From assembly GCF_001544575.2 (NCBI RefSeq), contig NZ_FCNY02000007.1:346343-410342 (forward strand): 64,000 bases of DNA, written 5' to 3'. The stretch's first letter is position 1. Every line of letters begins with the position of its first letter. A program made the translations under genes and the position numbers. This document shows positions 35,050 through 42,704 of this stretch, piece by piece. The DNA is from Caballeronia cordobensis (GTDB lineage Bacteria > Pseudomonadota > Gammaproteobacteria > Burkholderiales > Burkholderiaceae). The notes under the pieces were generated by a model. That model did no database searches. It was not told the origin of the DNA and worked only from the letters and a program-made list of their open reading frames with translations.

Positions 35050-36906
35050 ATGGTTCGCTGCCTCGTTCTTCTCGCCGGATTTTGCGTGTGGACCGGCGTC
35101 ATGGCCGCGCCGGACGACGATCCCTCGACCATCGTCAGCGACGACCACGCGTTCGTCGTCGCGGCGGATGGCTCGCTCACCGAAGACGACACCACCGTGC
35201 TGCGCGCGAACACGTCCGCGGGCGTCGACGAGATCGCGCAGCGCTACGTCTGGTACGACAGGAGCGTGTCGAACGTGGAGATCGTCGAGGCGTATTCCGT
35301 CGATGCGAACGGCGCGCGCCACGACGTCACGCCCGACCAGATCCGCGACATTCAGGAGCCGCGCTCGGCGGGCGCGCCGACGTTTCAGGACGCAAAACTG
35401 CGCGCGGTGATCTTTCCGGCGGTCGGCATCGGATCGACGGTGCATCTGCGCTTTCGCAAAAGCCAGGCGGCGGCGGTGATTCCGGGGCAGTTCAACTATT
35501 TCGTCGATCCGGGGCAGCGGCCCGTGCTGCAACAGCGGCTCGTCTTCGATCTGCCCGCCGGCAAGCCGCTGTACGCCGACGCGCGCGGCTATGTCGCCGA
35601 GCCGCCCGTCACGGAAAACGGCCGCACGCGCTATGCGTTCGCTTACCGGCGCGAGCGGATCGCGCGCATCGAAGGCGGCTCGGTGGGCTACGCGCAGTAT
35701 GGCGATCGTCTGATGGTGTCGACGTTTCCCGATTACGCGGCCTTCGCGGCGAGTTATCGCGACGCCGCCATCGATGCGGGCGCGAGCGATCCCGCCATCC
35801 GCGCGCTCGCGCAATCGCTCACGAAAAACGACCCGGACGATCGCGCGAAAGCGAAAACGCTCTACGACTGGGTGCGCCGCAACATCCGCTATGTCGCGAT
35901 GTTCATCGGCCAGAGTCCGGCCGCGCCGCATCGCGTGATGGAGGTGCTGGCGAACCGCTACGGCGATTGCAAGGATCACGTCGCGCTCTACGGCGCGTTG
36001 CTCGATGCCGTCGGCATTCGCAACGAGCCGGCGCTGATCGGTCTGGGCGCGGTGTATACGCTGCCGTCGGTGCCGGGGTACGGATCGGGCGCGATCAATC
36101 ATGTGATCACGTGGCTGCCGGACCTGAACATGTATGCCGACAGCACGGCGTCGAGCGTCGAGTTCGGCTTTCTGCCGCTCGCGGACATGGACCGGCCCGC
36201 GCTGCTCGTGAATGCCGGCGCGCTGTCGCGCACGCCGGCGACGCAGCCGCTCGCGCGCACGGTGCGCCTGCAGATCGAAGTCGCGCCGGAGGGCGAGGCG
36301 AACTTTGCGTACTGGGTCGAGGATTCGGGATGGAGCGCGGAAATCGAGCGCATCACCTTGCGCCTCGCGAACACGCAGCGGCGCGATCAGATCGCGGCGG
36401 ACCGGCTGCGCTTCACGAATCTGCGCGGCGCGGGCGCGCTGACGACGAGCGACGTCGATGCAACCAGCGGCCCGTTCGCGACGACGCTGCGCGGCACGCT
36501 CGACGACATCGTCTGGCCGACGGGCACGACGGCGCTGCCCGCGCTCACGAGCCTCTCGGGCGGCATCGCCACGACGACGCGCAACTGGCTCGCCGAGCGC
36601 ACGCGCACGCAGCCGTATCTATGCATCGGCGGCAGCTTCGACGAGGTGTCGCAGATCACGCTGCCCAAAGCGATGCGCGTGACCGAAGTGCCCGACGACG
36701 TGGACCTGACGAACGATGTCTTCCGCTATCGCGCGCGCTATGTCTTCGATCCGGCGACAAACGTGATTCAGATTTCGCGCACGCTGCGGGCGCATTTCGG
36801 CCGGCAGGTCTGCACGCCGGACGATTTTCAGGCGGCGCTGCCCGCGCTCAGGAAGATCGAGCGCGACACGCAGGCGCAGATCATCGTCAAGGCGGCGGGA
36901 CGATGA
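35050..36906 (+). CDS. DUF3857 / transglutaminase-like secreted protein
   Basis: 618 residues. Signal peptide ('MVRCLVLLAGFCVWTGVMAAP'), an N-terminal DUF3857 beta-rich domain (residues 40-240), a transglutaminase-like core (250-370) with Cys in 'NRYGDCKDHVALYGALLDAVG', His in 'INHVITWLP' and Asp in 'MYADSTASS', and a C-terminal domain. The triad is complete, so a cysteine peptidase or transglutaminase-type activity in the envelope is possible but unproven. ATG 35050 is chosen because it begins the signal peptide. Confidence 0.85.
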   Translation: MVRCLVLLAGFCVWTGVMAAPDDDPSTIVSDDHAFVVAADGSLTEDDTTVLRANTSAGVDEIAQRYVWYDRSVSNVEIVEAYSVDANGARHDVTPDQIRDIQEPRSAGAPTFQDAKLRAVIFPAVGIGSTVHLRFRKSQAAAVIPGQFNYFVDPGQRPVLQQRLVFDLPAGKPLYADARGYVAEPPVTENGRTRYAFAYRRERIARIEGGSVGYAQYGDRLMVSTFPDYAAFAASYRDAAIDAGASDPAIRALAQSLTKNDPDDRAKAKTLYDWVRRNIRYVAMFIGQSPAAPHRVMEVLANRYGDCKDHVALYGALLDAVGIRNEPALIGLGAVYTLPSVPGYGSGAINHVITWLPDLNMYADSTASSVEFGFLPLADMDRPALLVNAGALSRTPATQPLARTVRLQIEVAPEGEANFAYWVEDSGWSAEIERITLRLANTQRRDQIAADRLRFTNLRGAGALTTSDVDATSGPFATTLRGTLDDIVWPTGTTALPALTSLSGGIATTTRNWLAERTRTQPYLCIGGSFDEVSQITLPKAMRVTEVPDDVDLTNDVFRYRARYVFDPATNVIQISRTLRAHFGRQVCTPDDFQAALPALRKIERDTQAQIIVKAAGR

Positions 36907-36924
36907 CGCGCGCGCCCGCTGTCA

Positions 36925-38877
36925 CTACTCCATGTCGCGCGCGACGCGAAAGCCGTTTTGCGACTGCCGCACGCTGGAGCTGTATTTGAAGCGCGTCGCC
37001 GACTGCATGTAGGTCGAGCCTTCGCGCCACGAGCCGCCGCGAATCACGCGCACGGAGCACGAGGGGTCGTCCCACGCGCGGCCATCGGCGGGTGCGTTCT
37101 TGTACGAGCTGTGCCAGCAGTCGGCGACCCATTCCCAGACGCTGCCGTTCATGTCGTAGAGGCCATACGGATTCGCCGCGAACGACCCGACCGGCGTCGG
37201 CGCTTCGGGCTTGTACGGATCGCCGCAATCCTTGCAGTCCGCGTTGCCCTTTTTCATCTGGTCGCCCCACCAGTAGGTCGATTGCGTGCCGCCGCGCGCC
37301 GCATATTCCCATTCCGCTTCCGTCGGCAGCCGATACGCCTTGCCGCCCACCTTGCTCAGCCATTTGACGTAGACCTGCGCGTCGTCCCAGCTGACGTTGC
37401 GCATCGGCGCGTTGCCGGCCGGGGGCGTCGAACCGTCGCCGTCCAGCGCGATGCGCGTGCATGCGCCCGCATCGGCGCACGCGTTCCATTGCTCGACCGT
37501 CACTTCGTATTTGCCGATGGCGAACGGATGCCCGATCGATACGCGATGCGGCGGCTTCTCGGCGGGATCGTCGTTGTTGCTGCCCATCGTGAAGCTGCCG
37601 GCCGACAGCGGGATCAGCACGGGGCACGACGGGCAATCCTTGACTTCGCCGCCGCTCGCCGTCTTCGCGGCGGGTTTGGCGTTGGCGGCGGCGGGCGCGG
37701 CGGGCGTCGCGGCCACGGGCGGCGCGCTCGGGCGCGGCTTTTCCGGCGCGGCGGCGGTGGCGGGCGTCGAGGGTGCGGACGGCGCGGGCTTGGGCGCCGG
37801 TGCGGCGGGCGTGGCGGTCGCCGCCGGGGGCGCCGCGGGGGTGGCCGGCTTCGCGCTCGCCGTGCCCGACGCCTTGAGACGCTCGATGCGCGCCTTGGCG
37901 AGCGCCGCGAAACGTCCGTTCGGATACGACTTCAGATACGCCTCGTAGTCGCCGGGATAGGTGCTGTCCTTGATCGAATCCCAGAAGGTCAGTTCGTACT
38001 GCTCGTTGCTGTCCTTCGGCAGGATGCCGCGCATGCGGATGGCGCTGGCCGATTCGGCCGATTCGATGGCGTGCGTGTCCGCATTCGCGATACGCAGGGT
38101 CTCCGGCGCATCGGCGATGGCAAAGGCCGCTTCGAGCGTCGATGCGATCCACGGACGCTGTGCGCCGTGCGAGCGATGCGCGACGTCGGCTGCCGCGGCC
38201 GTGAACGTTGCCGGCGTCACGGCGCGCTCTGCATCGAGCGCGCGCAGGAGCGCTGCCGTATAACGGCCGTTGCGCGCGTCTTCGGCGGCCGCGGCGCCGG
38301 GCGCGGCCGCATAGGCGACGAGCGTGCGCGGCGGCAGGTTCGAGATGCGCGCGGGCGTCTTTTCGAACGGCTCGTCGAGACACATGTCGAGCACGACAAT
38401 ATTTGCCGCGCCGGGACGCGCGCGCGTCATGCGCTCGACGATGTCCCGCGCCGAAAGCGCATCGCGCACGAGCGTGACGGGGCGGGCTTCGCGCGCGTCG
38501 AGCGGGACGAGCAGCGCGTCGCCGCCCGCCTGCACGCCGTGGCCGGCGAAGTAGACGAAGCTCGTATCGCCGGGGCCGAGACGCGCGGCGAAGGCATCGA
38601 GCGCGCGGCGCATCGCGGCTTCATCGAGATTCGTGAGACGCGTGACCTGAAAGCCGAGCGACAGCAGCGCGTCGCTCATATCGTCGGCATCGCGCGAGGC
38701 GCTTGCAAGCGGTTTATCGACATAATCTGCATTGCCGATCACGAGCGCGAAACGCTGTGATGCGTGTGCGTTCGTCGTGAACGATGAAGCGGGCGGCGTT
38801 GTGACCGCGGCCGCGCACGCTGGCGCGATCGCACCGGTCATCAGGAACACGCCCGCGAGAAGAAAAGTTCGCCACAT
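36925..38877 (-). CDS. Caspase-like peptidase fused to FGE-sulfatase domain
   Basis: 650 residues. A signal peptide (to about residue 24) is followed by a C14 caspase fold ('LVIGNADYVDKPLASASRDADDM') with catalytic His in 'YFAGHGVQ' and Cys in 'VVLDMCLDEPF' (the usual motif is LDACRDNPF). A short 'YPGDYEAYLKSYPNGRFA' segment and a 90-residue Ala/Pro linker lead to a formylglycine-generating-enzyme-like domain ('RLPTEAEWEYAARGG', 'LYDMNGSVWEWVADCW', 'GFRVARD'). Both catalytic caspase residues are present. Periplasmic location inferred. ATG 38877 is better placed behind AGGG than GTG 38883. Confidence 0.85.
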   Translation of the reverse strand: MWRTFLLAGVFLMTGAIAPACAAAVTTPPASSFTTNAHASQRFALVIGNADYVDKPLASASRDADDMSDALLSLGFQVTRLTNLDEAAMRRALDAFAARLGPGDTSFVYFAGHGVQAGGDALLVPLDAREARPVTLVRDALSARDIVERMTRARPGAANIVVLDMCLDEPFEKTPARISNLPPRTLVAYAAAPGAAAAEDARNGRYTAALLRALDAERAVTPATFTAAAADVAHRSHGAQRPWIASTLEAAFAIADAPETLRIANADTHAIESAESASAIRMRGILPKDSNEQYELTFWDSIKDSTYPGDYEAYLKSYPNGRFAALAKARIERLKASGTASAKPATPAAPPAATATPAAPAPKPAPSAPSTPATAAAPEKPRPSAPPVAATPAAPAAANAKPAAKTASGGEVKDCPSCPVLIPLSAGSFTMGSNNDDPAEKPPHRVSIGHPFAIGKYEVTVEQWNACADAGACTRIALDGDGSTPPAGNAPMRNVSWDDAQVYVKWLSKVGGKAYRLPTEAEWEYAARGGTQSTYWWGDQMKKGNADCKDCGDPYKPEAPTPVGSFAANPYGLYDMNGSVWEWVADCWHSSYKNAPADGRAWDDPSCSVRVIRGGSWREGSTYMQSATRFKYSSSVRQSQNGFRVARDME

Positions 38878-39239
38878 ATTCACACCCTGTCCGTCCGGCT
38901 TTGAGTGGATGGCATAGCGCTGCGTTCGCGCATGTTATGCCGAGGCTTCGGGGCGAGGTCCGCGCCCTCGATAGCCAGCATCAACGACACTTCAACTACA
39001 GCATTAACAACGATAGCACGCACTCACGCGGCGCTTAATCCCCTGAAAGGAGGTATCCGTCATCGGGGGCGAACGACCGTCGTGTGCACGTAGTTTTTTT
39101 AAACGTTACGTCCTAATCTAAAAGCCGAAGACGATGCGTTGCGCTGGCTGCATCGTGCGCCTTGCACGAGCGTTCGCGCGCGCAAGGATCGATTCCCGGG
39201 CCGTTCGCGAGGCCTTTCAACAAGAGGGGCGTGCATAAC
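38878..39239. other. Intergenic region between divergent genes
   Basis: 362 bases without a credible gene. An AT-rich stretch with a T7 run at 39090-39125 probably holds the promoter of the DUF4399 pair. Nothing else recognised. Confidence 0.4.
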
Positions 39240-39680
39240 ATGATGAGAAGAACCGTGCTTGGCGCGCTGGCTTCCCTGGCCGCGCTGGCCGCCGATTCGA
39301 CGTTTTCCGCCGCCGCGCGCACGCGTACGCCCGCGCCGCCGAACGCCGAGGCGTACATCATCTGGCCGCCCGATGGCGCCGTGATCTCCGGCGGCAAGCT
39401 GTGGGTGCGAATGGGCTTGCGCAACATGGGCGTCTGTCCGAAGGGCGTCGATCTGCCGAACGTGGGTCATCACCATCTGCTCGTGGATACGGACCTGCCG
39501 CCGCTCGATCAGGAGATTCCGTCGGATCGCAATCACCTGCATTACGGTGCGGGCGAAACCGATGCGCGTCTCGAACTGCCGCCGGGAAAGCACACGCTGC
39601 AATTGCTGATGGGCGACTACAACCACGTCCCGCACGATCCGCCGGTCTACTCGAAGAAGATCACGATCACCGTTACATGA
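39240..39680 (+). CDS. DUF4399 secreted protein, first copy
   Basis: 146 residues, with signal peptide. The domain has 'GHHHLLVDTDLPPLDQEIPSD' and 'RNHLHYGAGETDARLELPPGKHTLQLLMGDYNHVPH', the histidine-rich DUF4399 pattern, which suggests metal binding. 33 bases separate it from a paralogue of the same length and pattern, indicating tandem duplication and co-transcription. Function unknown. Two adjacent ATGs (39240, 39243) could start translation. Confidence 0.8.
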   Translation: MMRRTVLGALASLAALAADSTFSAAARTRTPAPPNAEAYIIWPPDGAVISGGKLWVRMGLRNMGVCPKGVDLPNVGHHHLLVDTDLPPLDQEIPSDRNHLHYGAGETDARLELPPGKHTLQLLMGDYNHVPHDPPVYSKKITITVT

Positions 39681-39713
39681 GCGAAAACCGCGTATTTGCA
39701 GAGGGCATACGAC

Positions 39714-40172
39714 ATGAAGAATCGATCCGCTGACGCGCTCGCGCTCTCGCGTTCGCTCCTCGTCGCCGCCATGCTGGCGACGGCGTTCGCCGCGCCTTGC
39801 GCGCTCGCCGGGCCGACGCCCGCGCCCGCCAACGCGTATGCGTACATCGGCTATCCGAACGATGGTCAGACCTTGCCCGCGGGCAAACCGTTCAAGGTCT
39901 GGTTCGGGTTGCGTTACATGGGCGTCGCGCCGCGCGGCGTGAAGTTTCCGAACACGGGGCATCATCATCTGCTGATCGATGTGGATTTGCCGCCGATGGA
40001 TCAGGAGATTCCATCGGACCGCAATCATCTGCACTACGGCGCCGGCGAAACCGAAACGATGCTCGAACTGCCGCCGGGCAAGCACACGATTCAGCTTCTG
40101 ATGGGCGATGACAAGCACATACCGCATAACCCGCCCGTCTATTCCAGGAAGATCACGATCTACGTCAAGTAG
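39714..40172 (+). CDS. DUF4399 secreted protein, second copy
   Basis: 152 residues with signal peptide (cut after 'CALAG'). The core is nearly the same as in the preceding gene ('GHHHLLIDVDLPPMDQEIPSD', 'HLHYGAGETETMLELPPGKHT'), with differences mainly in the first 60 residues and in the Cys-containing loop of copy 1 ('MGVCPKGV' against 'MGVAPRGV'). Conserved His clusters suggest metal binding. Last gene before the peptide-secretion locus. Confidence 0.8.
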   Translation: MKNRSADALALSRSLLVAAMLATAFAAPCALAGPTPAPANAYAYIGYPNDGQTLPAGKPFKVWFGLRYMGVAPRGVKFPNTGHHHLLIDVDLPPMDQEIPSDRNHLHYGAGETETMLELPPGKHTIQLLMGDDKHIPHNPPVYSRKITIYVK

Positions 40173-40277
40173 TCGTTCCCGATAGCTTTTTAATCGCGTT
40201 TCCAACCCGCGTGTTTTATCGCGGCGGGGACGCGTTTGTCTTCTGCATTTGGCCGCTGTCGCCATGAAACAGACAGC

Positions 40278-40296
40278 CGCAGCAGGGAGTGTTGGC
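40278..40296 (+). promoter_or_regulatory. Candidate activator site upstream of peptide gene 1
   Basis: CGCAGCA-N5-TGTTGGC is an imperfect palindrome that shares its right half with the perfect palindrome at 53313-53333. It lies about 110 bases upstream of the -24 element, at about -137 from the inferred start, suiting an enhancer-binding protein. Confidence 0.35.
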
Positions 40297-40397
40297 TCGG
40301 CAGCATCACACGAGGTTATCGGCAGCTCGACGATAGAAGCGTTCAACGCCTTATGCAGCAAGGGAAACGCGGAAATCGAAGCGCAGCGTCACGCAAT

Positions 40398-40413
40398 TGG
40401 CACGGCTCATGCA
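40398..40413 (+). promoter_or_regulatory. Sigma54 promoter of GG-leader peptide 1
   Basis: TGGCACGGCTCATGCA matches the consensus TGGCACG-N4-TTGCA at all but one informative base. The GG and GC doublets are spaced exactly as sigma54 requires. The implied start is about 40424, giving a leader of about 60 bases before ATG 40487. A sigma54 activator is encoded in the same locus. Confidence 0.75.
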
Positions 40414-40486
40414 TTGAATGGCTGCAAGCAGACAAGTTGTTCGAAGCCACCACCGACTGCGCGACGCGCACCCAAGGAGCACCGAA

Positions 40487-40786
40487 ATGAAGACGCTGAC
40501 CATCAAGGATCTTCCCGTGACCGAAGAGCTCGACAGCCGTGCGATGTCCGCGGTGCGCGGCGGCGCTGCGGTGCTGTTCCCCGGCTTCATTTCGATGGAC
40601 GGCGTCACGCTGTCGATGCCCTTCAGCCCGCAGCAGTTCATCAATCAGACGCAGACGACGACGAATTCGGTCGGCAGCAACGTCGCGTTCGCGGAAGCGC
40701 TCAAGTCGCAATCGAACGTCGCGCCGACGCAAAGCGCGCAGAACATCGCCAACGTCAACTTCGGTCTGGCGGGCAATCTCGCTTAA
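40487..40786 (+). CDS. Double-glycine leader secreted protein 1, 99 aa
   Basis: ATG 40487 follows AAGGAG. The first 26 residues ('LTIKDLPVTEELDSRAMSAV' then RGG) form a double-glycine leader with hydrophobic residues at -4 (Val), -7 (Met) and -12 (Leu), as C39 peptidases require. Cleavage after Gly26 would release a 73-residue protein starting AAVLFPGF, rich in Asn, Gln, Ser and Thr ('INQTQTTTNSVGSNVAFAEA') and with no cysteine. It is not an RTX protein. The exporter at 47557 is the expected partner. A bacteriocin, signal or matrix protein is possible; the role is unknown. Confidence 0.75.
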   Translation: MKTLTIKDLPVTEELDSRAMSAVRGGAAVLFPGFISMDGVTLSMPFSPQQFINQTQTTTNSVGSNVAFAEALKSQSNVAPTQSAQNIANVNFGLAGNLA

Positions 40787-41115
40787 GGCGAGTCGTGCAA
40801 GGAATGAATCATAAGTCGATGCGGTAAAGCATCCATGCAGTCAGCAGTAAAAGCGGGGCGCGGGGAGCTTCGCTATAACACCGCCTGCTTCATGGGCGTC
40901 GCGGTTCGAGCGCGGCAGGGGCAGCGCAATCGAACCGCGTCACGAAACGCGCGACGTGCCACAGAGCACGCGCGCGCCACGTGACTTAACCCGTGACTTA
41001 ACCCGTATGGAGTCCCGGCGCGCCGTGTGATTTACTTGATGTACCGAACGGCCGGCGCCGCGCTTCTCACCCAACATAATCTGACCGTCGGTGCGCGTTC
41101 ACCGGGAGCGAGATC
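40787..41115. other. Region between peptide gene 1 and exporter genes
   Basis: 329 bases. It contains a 10-bp perfect hairpin CGCGGTTCGA/TCGAACCGCG with a 20-nt loop (40900-40909 with 40930-40939) and no T run. At 40981-41004 there are two tandem copies of GTGACTTAACCC. The promoter of the exporter operon should lie here, but I found no -24/-12 element. Confidence 0.45.
40981..41004. repeat. Tandem GTGACTTAACCC, two copies
   Basis: A 12-bp unit is repeated twice without a gap. GTGACTTAA occurs again at 42672-42680, upstream of the FHA gene, so it may be a shared operator or promoter part. Confidence 0.4.
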
Positions 41116-42564
41116 GTGCAAGCCTTGTTGCCATCGTTGCGCGTCGCCATCGAGCGAAAATGGACCGTATTGCCGGCGCTGGCCGCGGCCGCGCTGCTCG
41201 CCGGCTGCATCGACACGAAGGTGCCGACGTATCAGCGCCCCGACACGCCCGAGAAAACATCCTTCTCGAAGATCGATGCGCCCAAGGTCGCTCCCGCCGA
41301 CACCATCCAGCCGGACTGGTGGAAGCAGTTCCAGGACCCGTATCTCGACTCGCTCGTCGAGAAGGCCATCAGCAGCAACTTCGATATCAAGGTGCTGGCC
41401 GCGCGCATTCAGGTGGCGGGCGCGCAGATCGGCGAGGCGCGCGCGGGCGCGTTGCCGTCGATGGATCTCGGCGCGGGCGCGAGCTTCGAGAAGACGACCG
41501 GCCAGCAGTTCTCCAAGCAATACAACCTGGCCACGCAGGTTAGCTGGGACATCGACATCTGGGGCACGGTGGAGAAGGGCGTGCAGGCGCAGAAGGCCGA
41601 ATTCCGCGCGACCGAGGCCGACTGGCGCGCGGGTTATCTCGAACTCGTCGCGCTCGTTTCGACGACGTACTTCCAGATTCTCCAGTTCGATGACCAGATC
41701 CAGCAACAGAAGCAGACCATCGCGACCAACCAGCAGATCCTGACGATCTTCGAAGGCATGCAGAAGAACGGTCTCGTGCCGAAGACGCAGGTGTTGACGC
41801 AACGCGCGGAACTCAACCGCCTGACGCGCGAGCTGCTCGAACTGCGCCGCGCGCGCGATCTCGCCAACAACGCGCTTTCGACGCTGATCGGCGTGCCCGC
41901 CGGCGAATTCAAGATGCCCGACGGCAAGCTGCAAAAGCGCGTGCAGCCGCCGCCGGTGCCGAGCGGGCTGCCGTCGCAATTGCTGGCGCGCCGTCCCGAT
42001 CTGATCGCGGCCGAATATCGCGTGCTCGAAGCGTATGACCTCGTCGGCCAGGCGAAGCTCGCGCAACTGCCGACCATCAATCTGACCGGACGCGCGGGCT
42101 CGGCGAGCTTTCAACTGACCGATCTGCTGAAGATGTTCACCTTGAGCTTCGTGCCCAGCATCAATATTCCGATTCTCGATCCAGCCGTGCGCGCACGCGT
42201 GAAGACGACCGAAGCGCAGACCGGCGTCGCGGAACAGCAATACCGCAGCACGGTGATGAATGCGTTCGAGGAAGTGGAGAATGCGCTCGTCAATCTCGAC
42301 TCGCACATGAAGCAGCGCGTCGAGCTGCAACAGGAAGTCGATCAGTTGAGCGTGGTGGCCGCGCAGATCGACGCGCAACTGAAAGAGGGCGTGATTTCGC
42401 AGCTTCAGGTATTCGAGACGGAACGCACGCTGCTCGCCGCGCAACTCGCGCTGCTCGCGAATCATCAGCAGATTCTTTCCGACACCGTGACGCTGTATAA
42501 GGCGCTCGGCGGCGGCTGGCCGACGGTGGACGTGCAGGCCGTGAGCAAGGACGGCTTGAAGTGA
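41116..42564 (+). CDS. TolC-like outer-membrane efflux lipoprotein
   Basis: 482 residues of the NodT/OprM outer-membrane factor family. An extended N-terminus precedes the lipobox 'AALLAGC', giving a lipidated Cys at about residue 32. Then come 'DWWKQFQDPYLDSLVEKAI' and two repeats of long helices ('ARIQVAGAQIGEARAGALPS', 'RRPDLIAAEYRVLEAYDLVGQAKLAQLPT'). It should form the trimeric exit duct. As it heads an operon with an HlyD adaptor and a C39 ABC exporter, it most likely serves peptide secretion. GTG start with GGGAG upstream. Confidence 0.9.
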   Translation: MQALLPSLRVAIERKWTVLPALAAAALLAGCIDTKVPTYQRPDTPEKTSFSKIDAPKVAPADTIQPDWWKQFQDPYLDSLVEKAISSNFDIKVLAARIQVAGAQIGEARAGALPSMDLGAGASFEKTTGQQFSKQYNLATQVSWDIDIWGTVEKGVQAQKAEFRATEADWRAGYLELVALVSTTYFQILQFDDQIQQQKQTIATNQQILTIFEGMQKNGLVPKTQVLTQRAELNRLTRELLELRRARDLANNALSTLIGVPAGEFKMPDGKLQKRVQPPPVPSGLPSQLLARRPDLIAAEYRVLEAYDLVGQAKLAQLPTINLTGRAGSASFQLTDLLKMFTLSFVPSINIPILDPAVRARVKTTEAQTGVAEQQYRSTVMNAFEEVENALVNLDSHMKQRVELQQEVDQLSVVAAQIDAQLKEGVISQLQVFETERTLLAAQLALLANHQQILSDTVTLYKALGGGWPTVDVQAVSKDGLK

Positions 42565-42704
42565 AGCGCTCCATGAATAGTGACTGCAATCATATGAAGA
42601 ACTAACGATCGTTTCAAATCGCTATTTCATGGCGCAATGCGCCGGTGCCGCCCGATTGACTACGACGATGCGTGACTTAAACTCTCAACAGCCGCCGGTT
42701 CCCA

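Noticed and set aside
40900..40939. GGTTCGA and TCGAACC arms suggesting a tRNA T-loop
   Set aside because: They form one simple 10-bp hairpin; no cloverleaf or CCA end can be drawn.
40981..41004. Tandem repeat as a CRISPR start
   Set aside because: Only two 12-bp units without spacers and no cas genes.
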